A stretch of 64,000 bases of DNA. It comes from JAVBRU01 sp031547595. GTDB lineage: Bacteria; Bacillota; Clostridia; Christensenellales; Aristaeellaceae. Positions 49,699-58,000 of this stretch are shown here, in pieces. The notes under the pieces are model-generated. The model was not told the origin of the DNA. It ran no database searches and saw only the letters and a list, made by a program, of their open reading frames with translations. The translations under genes were made by a program, and so were the position numbers. Every line of letters starts with the position of its first letter. The stretch's first letter is position 1. The stretch spans positions 11,561-75,560 of the forward strand of contig JAVBRU010000075.1 in assembly GCA_031547595.1 (NCBI GenBank). Direction: 5' to 3'.

Positions 49699-51652
49699 GT
49701 TGAAGGTACGAAGGATGCTGGCTTTGGTATTTTTGCTTTGCCTATGGGCTACTGCCGCGCAGGCGCAGGTGGTGATCAATGAGATATTGGCGCGCAACGG
49801 CACTTATGAAAACGGCCAGGCCTATGATTGGATTGAATTGAAGAATGACGGTACGGAAACCGTCGATTTGTCTGGGTATGTGCTTTCCCTGATCCATAAG
49901 AATAATGAGCAGGTGTACACCTTCTCCCAGGGCAGCAGCCTGAAAAAAGGCGAGTATGCTATTGTTTATTGCGCCAAGTTCGACACCGTGACCAGCAAAA
50001 AGGCCAACATTTATTATGCGCCGCTGGATATTTCCAAAAAAAGCGGTTCAATCCTCTTGCAAAACGCCGCTGGCGATGTGGTAGACAGCCTGACCTACGA
50101 TCAGCAGTATGGCACCATCAGCTACGGCCGGGTGGGCGATACGGGCGCATTTCAGTTCCTGGCCACCGCCACAAAGGGCGCTGCCAATGCAAACACAGGC
50201 TTTGACACCCGCGCGGCCGCGCCGCATTTTTCTGTGGCGGGCGGGCTGTATGAAAGCAACTTTTCTGTTTCCCTGTCTGCACCCGCCGAATGTGAGATTC
50301 GCTTCACCGTGGACGGCAGCGAGCCGACGGAAAAATCTCCCCTGTATCAGCGAGAGTTCACCCTCTTTAACGGCGTCACTTGCATTCGCGCAAGGGCGTT
50401 TCAGTCAGGCGCGCTGCCCTCGGAGGTGATCAGCCAGACGTATCTGATTGGCGTCCAGTACGATGTGCCCGTCGTGTCGCTGATTACCGACGATAAGTAT
50501 CTTTTCAACAGCAAAACCGGTGTGATGACGCGCGGCGATGGCGCGACACCCAATTACGAGCAGAACTGGGAATACCCCGTTAACATAGAATATTTCGAGG
50601 ACGGCCAGCAGATCAATCAGATTGGCACCTTCCGCGTCACCGGCGCGACCTCGCGCGCCTATGGGCAAAAGACCATTTCCATCTTTGCCCGCGCTGCCTA
50701 TGGCGACAGCCTGTTCAACTTTAATCCATTTAATAACCGCGATGGCTATGACGGCTACAAGTCACTCACCCTGCGCGCCGCGGGCACAGAGAGCTTCCAG
50801 ACGCGCTTTCGCGATCCCCTGCTGGGTATGCGCGCGGTGGGATTGGGGATCTACTATCAGGAGCAGCGGCCTGTTGTCGTCTACGTCAACGGCGAATACT
50901 TTGGCCACTATAACCTGGCCGAGCGCGTTAACAAGCACTCCCTCGCCCAGTTTGAGGGTGTTACGGACGAATACCTCATCGATACCATGACCATCATCAA
51001 AGGCCGCGGCGAGGTGCAGCAAGGCTCCCGCGCAGAGTGGGATGAGCTGATCAAGTACCTCAAGAAAAACGACCTCAACGACCCTGAGAAACTAAAATAC
51101 GTCACCGACCGCCTGGATGTGGAAAGCTATTTCACCCACACCATCATCGAAATGATCATCGGCAATGCCGATATCGGCAACGTCCGCTATTATAAAATTG
51201 GCGACGGCAAGTGGAAATGCGCCCTGTACGATCTGGACGCCGGCATGATGGATACGAAGCGCATGCCCATCAGCTATTACAACAAATCCGTCAAAGAGGA
51301 CAGCCGCCTTTTCTATCACGAGCCCTTTGCCGCGCTGATCAAAGTGCCCGAAATGAAGGACCTTTTCTTCACCCTGTTTGGCAAAATCATCATGAATTAT
51401 CTGCCTGCGGACCTCGAACGGGACATCGACACCTGGGTGGCCGCACTGTCGCCGCTCATGGCCGACCAAATCGCACGCTGGCCCAAGCCCTCGCCCAAAT
51501 CCTACGGCGTGTGGGAGTATGAGATCCGCGAGCTGCGCGCTGTGTGCCGCAAGCGCCCACAGTATGTGGTCAGCGAGGTGTGCTCCACCTTCAAAATCTC
51601 CAGTGAGGATAAGCAAAAGTATTTTGGAGAGTTTCTGGAAGCGGTGAAATAA
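49697..51652 (+). CDS. Secreted CotH-kinase-family protein with lamin-tail domain
   Basis: 651 residues from TTG 49697 (AGGAGGT six bases upstream; TTG 49700 is the alternative). The signal peptide ends near residue 23 (LLCLWATAAQAQ). A lamin-tail domain follows (VVINEILARNGTYENGQAYDWIELKNDGTETVDLSGYVL), then a chitobiase C-terminal-like beta domain (IRFTVDGSEPTEKSPLY). The CotH region runs to the end, with RVTGATSRAYGQKTISIFA, VNGEYFGHYNLAERVNKH, and CALYDLDAGM holding the likely metal aspartates. Spore CotH is a protein kinase; secreted relatives often attach to polysaccharide-active systems. Which role applies here is unknown. Confidence 0.88.
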   Translation: MLKVRRMLALVFLLCLWATAAQAQVVINEILARNGTYENGQAYDWIELKNDGTETVDLSGYVLSLIHKNNEQVYTFSQGSSLKKGEYAIVYCAKFDTVTSKKANIYYAPLDISKKSGSILLQNAAGDVVDSLTYDQQYGTISYGRVGDTGAFQFLATATKGAANANTGFDTRAAAPHFSVAGGLYESNFSVSLSAPAECEIRFTVDGSEPTEKSPLYQREFTLFNGVTCIRARAFQSGALPSEVISQTYLIGVQYDVPVVSLITDDKYLFNSKTGVMTRGDGATPNYEQNWEYPVNIEYFEDGQQINQIGTFRVTGATSRAYGQKTISIFARAAYGDSLFNFNPFNNRDGYDGYKSLTLRAAGTESFQTRFRDPLLGMRAVGLGIYYQEQRPVVVYVNGEYFGHYNLAERVNKHSLAQFEGVTDEYLIDTMTIIKGRGEVQQGSRAEWDELIKYLKKNDLNDPEKLKYVTDRLDVESYFTHTIIEMIIGNADIGNVRYYKIGDGKWKCALYDLDAGMMDTKRMPISYYNKSVKEDSRLFYHEPFAALIKVPEMKDLFFTLFGKIIMNYLPADLERDIDTWVAALSPLMADQIARWPKPSPKSYGVWEYEIRELRAVCRKRPQYVVSEVCSTFKISSEDKQKYFGEFLEAVK

Positions 51653-51676
51653 AGCACCATATGGGATCAATTGATG

Positions 51677-51735
51677 TTAGAGTCTGTTTCTAAAGACATA
51701 ATGCCATTCATTATGTCTTTAGAAACAGACTCTAA
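51677..51735. mobile_element. 59-bp perfect palindrome with miniature-element-like ends
   Basis: Two 27-bp arms (51677-51703 and 51709-51735) are perfect reverse complements around the loop CCATT. The outer 18 bases, TTAGAGTCTGTTTCTAAA, match TTAGGGCGTGTTTCAAAA of the neighbouring 160-bp element at 14 positions. It is followed 12 bp later by that element. It could be a very small relative of the element; terminator function is less likely because no T run follows. Confidence 0.65.
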
Positions 51736-51747
51736 TACAATGAGTTA

Positions 51748-51907
51748 GGGCGTGTTTCAAAACTCTAAACATGCATCTTCGGGGTGTAAAAGCACCATTT
51801 CTGCGTTGTCAAACCTTGAAATAGCGATGCTATTCCGGCGGTTTACCGCCTTAAACTGGCGCTTTATCCCCTCGAAGCTGCACGCCCCTGGCTTTTGAAA
51901 CACACCC
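51748..51907. mobile_element. 160-bp miniature inverted-repeat element, copy 2
   Basis: Same length and ends as 24678-24837. It is flanked by TA on both sides (TTAGGGCG...CACACCCTAA), which fits a TA target duplication as made by IS630/Tc1-type transposases. The tip AATAGC-GAT-GCTATT is a perfect stem here. It lies in the 497-bp gap between the CotH-type gene and nifJ, which otherwise holds the 59-bp palindrome, the 44-bp repeat and the nifJ promoter. Confidence 0.8.
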
Positions 51908-51923
51908 TAACTTGAGGGATGGG

Positions 51924-51967
51924 CTCTTGGCAGGGGAATTCGCTTGCATATTATGTTCGTGGCTTTA
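51924..51967. repeat. 44-bp repeat, copy 2
   Basis: Partner of 25435-25478: CTCTTGG, AGGGGAATT, GCTTGCAT and TTATGTT appear in the same order. It begins 17 bp after the miniature element. Confidence 0.6.
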
Positions 51968-52050
51968 TCTTCACGTCATTCGCCCATGCAGCCATACTAT
52001 CTATTCTTAATATCTTAACAAATCTTTATCATTGAAAAGCGGTTGTTTGC

Positions 52051-52080
52051 TTGACAAAATGGGTCGCGAACAGCTATAAT
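52051..52080 (+). promoter_or_regulatory. Promoter of nifJ
   Basis: Perfect TTGACA, 18 bases, perfect TATAAT, 70 bp ahead of the ATG. It fits a highly expressed central-metabolism gene. Confidence 0.85.
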
Positions 52081-52149
52081 ATTGAGTTGGTAGGACGCGG
52101 CAGGCTCGCCTGCTTCTGCTTATATAAAGGTTTTAAAGGAGGCTCTCCC

Positions 52150-55100
52150 ATGGCAACGAAAATGACCATCGACGGCAACGGTGCTGTTAGCCACGTCGCA
52201 TATGCGTTTAGCGATGTAGCAGCCATCTATCCCATCACGCCTTCCTCCACCATGGCGGAATATGTAGACGAATGGGCGGCAATGGGCCGTAAGAATTTGT
52301 TTGGCCAGACGGTGCACGTGGCCGAAATGCAATCCGAAGCCGGCGCTGCTGGCGCTGTGCACGGCTCCCTAGCAGCCGGCGCGCTCACCACCACCTATAC
52401 CGCTTCCCAGGGTTTGCTGCTCATGATCCCCAACATGTATAAAATCTCCGGCGAACTGCTGCCCGGCGTTTTCCATGTATCCGCCCGCGCGCGTGCCGCC
52501 CATGCCCTGTCTATCTTTGGCGACCACAGCGACGTGATGAGCTGCCGCCAGACGGGCTTTGCCATGCTGGCCTCCGGCAGCGTACAGGAAGCCATGGACA
52601 TGGCGCTGGTGTCTCACCTGTCTGCCATCAAGGGCTCCGTGCCGTTCCTGCATTTCTTTGACGGCTTCCGTACCAGCCACGAAGTGCAGAAGATCGACGC
52701 CTACGAGTATGACGAAATCGCCAAGCTGGTTGATTGGGACAAGGTGAACGCCTTCCGCGCCGGCGCCCTCAACCCCGAGCATCCCCACCAGCAGGGCACC
52801 GCCCAGAACCCCGACATCTACTTCCAGAACCGCGAAGCGGCCAACAAATACTACGAAGCCATCCCCGCGATCGTGGAAAACTACATGAAGAAGGTCCAGA
52901 AGCTGACCGGCCGCGCGTACAAGCTGTTCGATTATTACGGCGCACCCGATGCAGAAGAAGTGATTGTCGCCATGGGCTCCGGCTGCGAAACCATCCACGA
53001 GACCATCGACGCGCTGCTCAAGAAGGGCAAGAAAGTGGGCGTTATCAAGGTTCACCTCTACCGTCCCTTCAGCGCCAAGCATTTCCTGGCCGCGATGCCC
53101 GCGACCTGCAAAAAGCTTTCCGTGCTCGACCGCACCAAGGAGCCCGGCTCCCTTGGCGAACCGCTGTACAACGATGTGTGCACCGTGCTGATCGAAAACG
53201 GTCGCACGGATATCCAGGTTGTCGGCGGTCGCTATGGCCTTGGCAGCAAGGAATTCAACCCCACCATGGTGAAGGCTGTGTATGACAACCTCGCCAAAGC
53301 TTCGCCCAAGAACCACTTCACCGTGGGCATCGTGGATGACGTGACCAAAACCAGCCTGACGCTTGGCAAGCAGTTCAACGCTGCGCCCAAGGGAACGATC
53401 TCCTGCAAGTTCTACGGCCTTGGCTCTGACGGCACTGTGGGTGCCAACAAGAACAGCATCAAGATCATCGGCGACCATACCGACATGTATGCCCAGGCGT
53501 ACTTTGCCTATGACAGCAAAAAGTCCGGCGGCCTCACGGTCAGCCATCTGCGCTTTGGCGATACGCCCATCCGCAGCACCTACCTGATTGACGCAGCCGA
53601 TTTCATCGCCTGCCACAATCCCGCCTACGTCACCCAGTATGACATGGTTTCCTCCCTCAAGGATGGCGGCGTGTTCCTGCTCAACAGCCCCTGGGACGCG
53701 GAGGAAATGGACGCGCAGCTGCCCGCTTCCATGAAGCAGCTGCTGGCCAAGAAAAAGGCCAAGTTCTACACCATCAACGCCATCAAGCTGGCCGCCGAAG
53801 TCAAAATGGGCAACCGAATCAATACCATCATGCAGGCCGCCTTCTTTAAGCTTGCCGAGGTGATTCCCTACGCCGATGCCGAAAAGTACATGAAGGCCTA
53901 TGCCAAGAAGACCTACGGCAAAAAGGGCGACGCCGTTGTGCAGCAAAACTGGGATGCCATTGACATCGCAATCTCCGGCCTGAAGGAAGTGCCCGTGCCC
54001 GCCGCTTGGGCGACCTGCACCGAGGGCGCACAGCCTGCCAAGGTCGAAGCCACCGAATATTTCGATTCCACCATCAAGCCCATTCTCGGCCAGGCCGGCG
54101 ATCAGCTGCCCGTCAGCGCGTTTGATCCCCGCGGCATCGTGCCCACCGGCACCACCCAGTACGAGAAGCGCGGCATCGCCGTGAAGGTGCCCCAGTGGAT
54201 CCCCGAAAACTGCATCCAGTGCAACCAGTGCTCCCTCGTTTGCCCCCATGCCAGCATCCGTCCGATGCTCGTGAAGGAAGGCGAAGCGCGTCCCGAAACC
54301 TTTGTCACCAAGAAAGCCAACGGCAAAGAGCTGGCGGGTTATGACTACCGCATTCAGGTCAGCCCCCTGGACTGCACCGGCTGCGGCAACTGCGCGGACG
54401 TGTGCCTTGCCAAGAACAAGGCGCTGGTGATGCAGCCCCTCGATACCCAGGACGTCGAAAAGGCCAACTGGGACTTCGCGGCCAAGCTGCCCGAAGCCGA
54501 TGTGAAGGTCAACAAGGGCACCGTGAAGGGCAGCCAGTTCTTGAAGCCGCTGTTCGAATTCTCCGGCGCCTGCGCGGGCTGCGGCGAAACCCCCTATGTC
54601 AAGCTTATCACCCAGCTGTTTGGCGACCGCATGATGATCGCCAACGCCACGGGCTGCTCTTCCATCTATGGCGGCAGCGCGCCCACTTGTCCCTACACCG
54701 TCAACGATAAGGGCCAAGGCACCGCTTGGGCGAACAGTCTGTTCGAAGACAACGCCGAGTTCGGCTTTGGTATGAACCTGGCCATGACACAGCGCCGCGA
54801 AAAGCTGGCCGAGACCGTGAAAGCCATGATCGCTGTGGAATACTGCGAAGAGGCTGTCAAGGCCGCGGGCGCAGAGTGGCTCGAAAAAATGAACGACGCC
54901 GAAGGCTCCAAGGAAGCGGGCGAGAAGCTGCTTGCTGCGTGCCAGGATGGCGTTGACATGACCGGCACCGATTGGGAAGCCGACTGGATCAAGAACGGCA
55001 AGAAGTGCGGCTGCGAAGCCTGCGCCCCTGCCTACGAAGTGATCGCCAATGCCGACCTGCTCACCAAGAAATCCGTTTGGATCCTGGGCGGCGACGGCTG

Positions 55101-55698
55101 GGCGTATGACATCGGCTACGGCGGACTCGACCACGTGCTCGCACAAGGTCAGGATGTCAACGTGCTGGTGCTCGATACCGAAGTGTACTCCAACACCGGC
55201 GGCCAGGCCTCCAAGTCCACGCCCACCGGCTCGGTCGCGAAGTTCGCCGCCGCTGGCAAGCGCACCAAGAAGAAGGACCTGGGCCTGATGGCGATGAGCT
55301 ATGGCTATGTGTACGTGGCCACCGTCGCGATGAGCGCCAACCCCGCGCAGCTGATCAAGGCCATGCAGGAAGCGGAAGCCTATCCCGGCCCCTCCCTCAT
55401 CATCGCCTATGCGCCCTGCATCAACCATGGCATCAACATGTCCAAATCGCAGGAAGAAATGCGCAAGGCCGTTGCCGCCGGTTACTGGCCGCTGTATCGC
55501 TACAATCCCAACCTCGAAACACCTCTTACCCTGGACAGCAAGGATCCCACCGAGTCCTATCAGGACTTCATCCGCGGCGAAGTGCGCTACACCTCGCTGC
55601 TCAAGCAGTTCCCGGATGCCGCTGAAAAGCTGTTCGCGCAGAACGAAGTGGACGCCCAGAACCGCCTGAAGATGTACAAGATCCTGTCGCAGAAGTAA
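52150..55698 (+). CDS. nifJ: Pyruvate:ferredoxin (flavodoxin) oxidoreductase
   Basis: 1182-residue single-chain PFOR that oxidises pyruvate to acetyl-CoA and CO2 and reduces ferredoxin. ATG 52150 follows AAAGGAGG; the frame extension to 52051 is the promoter. Domain I opens with DGNGAVSHVAYAFSDVAAIYPITPSS. The 2x[4Fe-4S] ferredoxin-like insert has cysteines from Cys688 (CIQCNQCSLVCP) and Cys742 (CTGCGNCADVC). The TPP domain starts at Cys808 (CAGCGETPY) and holds ATGCSSIYGG and the DTEVYSNTGGQASKSTP metal region. All cluster ligands that I can check are present. Two palindromes and a strong terminator follow. Confidence 0.97.
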   Translation: MATKMTIDGNGAVSHVAYAFSDVAAIYPITPSSTMAEYVDEWAAMGRKNLFGQTVHVAEMQSEAGAAGAVHGSLAAGALTTTYTASQGLLLMIPNMYKISGELLPGVFHVSARARAAHALSIFGDHSDVMSCRQTGFAMLASGSVQEAMDMALVSHLSAIKGSVPFLHFFDGFRTSHEVQKIDAYEYDEIAKLVDWDKVNAFRAGALNPEHPHQQGTAQNPDIYFQNREAANKYYEAIPAIVENYMKKVQKLTGRAYKLFDYYGAPDAEEVIVAMGSGCETIHETIDALLKKGKKVGVIKVHLYRPFSAKHFLAAMPATCKKLSVLDRTKEPGSLGEPLYNDVCTVLIENGRTDIQVVGGRYGLGSKEFNPTMVKAVYDNLAKASPKNHFTVGIVDDVTKTSLTLGKQFNAAPKGTISCKFYGLGSDGTVGANKNSIKIIGDHTDMYAQAYFAYDSKKSGGLTVSHLRFGDTPIRSTYLIDAADFIACHNPAYVTQYDMVSSLKDGGVFLLNSPWDAEEMDAQLPASMKQLLAKKKAKFYTINAIKLAAEVKMGNRINTIMQAAFFKLAEVIPYADAEKYMKAYAKKTYGKKGDAVVQQNWDAIDIAISGLKEVPVPAAWATCTEGAQPAKVEATEYFDSTIKPILGQAGDQLPVSAFDPRGIVPTGTTQYEKRGIAVKVPQWIPENCIQCNQCSLVCPHASIRPMLVKEGEARPETFVTKKANGKELAGYDYRIQVSPLDCTGCGNCADVCLAKNKALVMQPLDTQDVEKANWDFAAKLPEADVKVNKGTVKGSQFLKPLFEFSGACAGCGETPYVKLITQLFGDRMMIANATGCSSIYGGSAPTCPYTVNDKGQGTAWANSLFEDNAEFGFGMNLAMTQRREKLAETVKAMIAVEYCEEAVKAAGAEWLEKMNDAEGSKEAGEKLLAACQDGVDMTGTDWEADWIKNGKKCGCEACAPAYEVIANADLLTKKSVWILGGDGWAYDIGYGGLDHVLAQGQDVNVLVLDTEVYSNTGGQASKSTPTGSVAKFAAAGKRTKKKDLGLMAMSYGYVYVATVAMSANPAQLIKAMQEAEAYPGPSLIIAYAPCINHGINMSKSQEEMRKAVAAGYWPLYRYNPNLETPLTLDSKDPTESYQDFIRGEVRYTSLLKQFPDAAEKLFAQNEVDAQNRLKMYKILSQK

Positions 55699-55710
55699 CG
55701 AAGAAGTACG

Positions 55711-55759
55711 CGGGGGCTGCTCGCCCCCGAACTCCTCGGCAGGGGCATGATGCCCCTGC
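55711..55759 (+). repeat. Two-hairpin stop-proximal element after nifJ
   Basis: The first stem is CGGGGG-CTGCTCG-CCCCCG (55711-55729). The second is GCAGGGGCA-TGA-TGCCCCTGC (55739-55759), followed by ACCCGCA. The same order, with different but still paired stem bases, occurs on the minus strand after truA (58000-57951) and, less exactly, after the esterase gene (9983-9941). Confidence 0.6.
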
Positions 55760-55782
55760 ACCCGCACTTTTGTATCAAAAAG

Positions 55783-55811
55783 GACACTGGCTGATGGCCA
55801 GTGTCTTTTTT
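55783..55811 (+). terminator. Terminator of nifJ
   Basis: GACACTGGC pairs with GCCAGTGTC around TGATG and is followed by six T. Confidence 0.92.
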
Positions 55812-55867
55812 GCTGTGTGCTTGACCAAGATATGTTTTTTGCGATAAACTGAATAGAAAAGTTTTTG

Positions 55868-55893
55868 GAAAAGTGGAAACTGCCCACTTTTCT
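55868..55893 (+). promoter_or_regulatory. Hairpin and possible ECF promoter ahead of the sigma gene
   Basis: GAAAAGTGG pairs with CCACTTTTC. Inside it GGAAACT, and 13 bases later CGTC, resemble an ECF-type -35/-10 pair with short spacing. Self-activation of the sigma gene is possible, but the match is weak. Confidence 0.35.
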
Positions 55894-55923
55894 TCGTCTT
55901 TATAGGTGAAGGAGGTGATCGTT

Positions 55924-56454
55924 ATGCAAGGCGCTGTGGTACCCAGCGCAACCCGGGAGCAGCAATTGGAGCAGCTTATCTCCCTGTATGCAGATACGAT
56001 CCTGCGCACGTGCTTCATTTACCTATCGGACAGGGGGCAGGCCGAGGACGCGATGCAGGACACCTTTCTCAAGGCTTGGAAGCATCTGCAGCAGACAGGC
56101 GGCCCGGACATTCAAAACGAAAAGGCGTGGTTGCTACGCATTGCCATGAACACCTGCCACGACTATCACCGCACCAAATGGTTCCGGCATGTGGACGCCC
56201 GAAAGGCGTTGGACGAGCTGCCGCCCCGCTATCTGGCGGTGATTCCACAGGATCACAGCCTGCTGGTGGATGTGTGCGAGTTGCCCGAAAAATACAAGCA
56301 GGTGCTGCTGCTATATTACTATCAGGAAATGAACTTGCAGGAGGTGGCGGGCGCGTTGAACATCAGCCGCTCCTCTGTGCATAAACGCCTGAAGAAGGCA
56401 CAGGAGTTACTCAAAGGAAGACTGATAGGGAGGGATATGGATGCAGCAGAATAA
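55924..56454 (+). CDS. ECF-type RNA polymerase sigma factor
   Basis: 176 residues from ATG 55924 (AAGGAGGTGATCGTT directly upstream). Region 2 is RTCFIYLSDRGQAEDAMQDTFLKAWKHL, with the DAMQDTF core-binding motif. Region 4 is LPEKYKQVLLLYYYQEMNLQEVAGALNISRSSVHKRLKKAQELL. There is no region 3, so it is a group 4 sigma factor for an envelope or stress response. It overlaps the next gene by 14 bp, and that gene has the layout of its membrane anti-sigma factor. Confidence 0.93.
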   Translation: MQGAVVPSATREQQLEQLISLYADTILRTCFIYLSDRGQAEDAMQDTFLKAWKHLQQTGGPDIQNEKAWLLRIAMNTCHDYHRTKWFRHVDARKALDELPPRYLAVIPQDHSLLVDVCELPEKYKQVLLLYYYQEMNLQEVAGALNISRSSVHKRLKKAQELLKGRLIGRDMDAAE

Positions 56455-57877
56455 TATGAAACGCGCCATGGATACAGACCTCTCCAGTCTGCGCACCACT
56501 GGAAGGGAGCGTACAATACTGTTGCAAAACGCATTGGAGGGTAAAAAAGTGAAGAAAAAATGGACGGCAGGGCTTGTGATGGCGATTGTGATGATCCTCA
56601 TTGCCGCCACCGCCTTGGCAGCAACGCTGGTGTGGGAGCACTACGCCGCGCAGGTGAAGCAGGTGGAGCACGAGCAGGGAGATTATGCGCTCTGGCCTAT
56701 CAAGGAAAAGGAGACGCTGGTGAAGGCGCTGATGGAGATGGGCTATATTGGGGAATCGGAAGAAACTGCGCGGCTGCTGGATGCAGGGACAGCTGAGGCA
56801 GACAAGCATGCGCTGGCGGATCAACTGCTGTTGGCATTGACGGGCCAGACCGATCCGCAGGAAATCAATCTGGACATCATCACCTACGCCATCCTGGGCT
56901 CCAGCGATACCTGGACACCGGAGCAGCGGGTGTGGTGGCAGGGCATCACCAACATGTACCGCGCGCCGGATGCTGACGCCAACACCTTTGTTGTGCCCAC
57001 TGCCACCGATCTATCCGAAAAGGACGCCATCGCCATTGCGAAGGCTGCAGTTTTGAAAGCGTATGAGCTACCAGATACGGCGCTGGATCAGGCGCAGGCG
57101 GTTGCCGATCTGTACACTACGCCGCAGCGTCCGGATTACCGTCGCTGGTGCGTGCTGTTCAATGTGTATCGCGAGGGAAGCAGCAATTATGTGGAGCGTA
57201 TCTATAGTGCGACTGTGGACATGGCAGGCAACGTGATTGCCGATCCGGATTTGAACGAGCCGCACGTAGAGGAAGCGGCGGCGCGGCACAAAGAGCTGAA
57301 AAGATTAGAAGCCCTTCCTAAGCCGCCCCTCCTTGTTGCATACTACAAGTATCTAGAGGCAGCGAACTATAACTCTTTCAAGTGGTGGACGCTGGAGATG
57401 AGGGCTGCATTTTCACTGGAGCTGCGCGAACCGATACAGGCGGTGGTGGCGAGCGGTGATTTAACACCGCTTGTGGATCCCCTGTACGGCGATGTGCCGG
57501 GCAGCGAGCTGATCGCCAGCACCGTGTTTGCCCATGGCATGCCGGGCGACGGAGATATTGCACAGGCCGAAGCACTGGTGCTGGCCAAGCAAGCACTGCA
57601 AGATGCCTATGGGCTGGATGCCAACACGCTGGCGCTGTATGAAGATATCTGTGTGTATTTTGACATCACCAATCCGGACAGGCCGCTTTGGAAGTTTTAT
57701 TTCAATCCCAAATCCTTGCCTGTGGAAAAACTGGCAGGCGGCTATGACAATCCGCTGTGGAACCTGTGCTATAAGGCGGAAACAGATGCGCGAACGGGCG
57801 CAATCGTGTTTGTAGATGAGTTTGCGTTCAGCATGTCAGGGCAGGATAGTATGGAATATATTCTGAAGCAATTCTAA
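56441..57877 (+). CDS. Probable membrane anti-sigma factor with large outside domain
   Basis: 478 residues. A cytoplasmic tail of about 40 residues (with NNMKRAMDTDLSSLRTTGRERTILLQNAL) is followed by one membrane helix at 41-64 (WTAGLVMAIVMILIAATALAATLVW). About 410 residues lie outside, with repeated KEDA/ATDLSEKDAIAIAKAAVLKAYELP-type segments that resemble PepSY-like helices (also DIAQAEALVLAKQALQDAYGL). No zinc-binding ZAS motif is seen in the tail. Overlap with the sigma gene and topology support an anti-sigma role. The outside domain would sense the signal; its family is not recognised. Confidence 0.75.
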   Translation: MQQNNMKRAMDTDLSSLRTTGRERTILLQNALEGKKVKKKWTAGLVMAIVMILIAATALAATLVWEHYAAQVKQVEHEQGDYALWPIKEKETLVKALMEMGYIGESEETARLLDAGTAEADKHALADQLLLALTGQTDPQEINLDIITYAILGSSDTWTPEQRVWWQGITNMYRAPDADANTFVVPTATDLSEKDAIAIAKAAVLKAYELPDTALDQAQAVADLYTTPQRPDYRRWCVLFNVYREGSSNYVERIYSATVDMAGNVIADPDLNEPHVEEAAARHKELKRLEALPKPPLLVAYYKYLEAANYNSFKWWTLEMRAAFSLELREPIQAVVASGDLTPLVDPLYGDVPGSELIASTVFAHGMPGDGDIAQAEALVLAKQALQDAYGLDANTLALYEDICVYFDITNPDRPLWKFYFNPKSLPVEKLAGGYDNPLWNLCYKAETDARTGAIVFVDEFAFSMSGQDSMEYILKQF

Positions 57878-57882
57878 CAAAA

Positions 57883-57922
57883 AGGGGCTGGCGTGCTAAT
57901 ATCGATAAGCACGCCAGCCCCT
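57883..57922. terminator. Perfect 15-bp stem between convergent genes
   Basis: AGGGGCTGGCGTGCT pairs fully with its complement around a ten-base loop. It stands 6 bp after the anti-sigma stop. No T run follows on the plus strand; AAAA on the left gives TTTT on the minus strand. Confidence 0.65.
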
Positions 57923-57950
57923 ATGTCCAATTATTTTAATAATTGCGGGT

Positions 57951-58000
57951 GCAGGGTGGTCACCACCCTGCCGAGCGTTCTAGGGGCGAGTAGCCCCTAG
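57951..58000 (-). repeat. Two-hairpin stop-proximal element after truA
   Basis: On the minus strand CTAGGGG-CTACTCG-CCCCTAG (58000-57980) contains the truA stop codon TAG inside its stem, followed by GCAGGGTGG-TGA-CCACCCTGC (57971-57951) and ACCCGCA. It has the same build as 55711-55759. Confidence 0.6.

Noticed and set aside
52369..55887. 1172-codon open frame on the minus strand
   Set aside because: It is the antisense of nifJ, low in complexity and rich in His/Gly/Val; the plus strand has full PFOR motifs, a promoter and a ribosome site.
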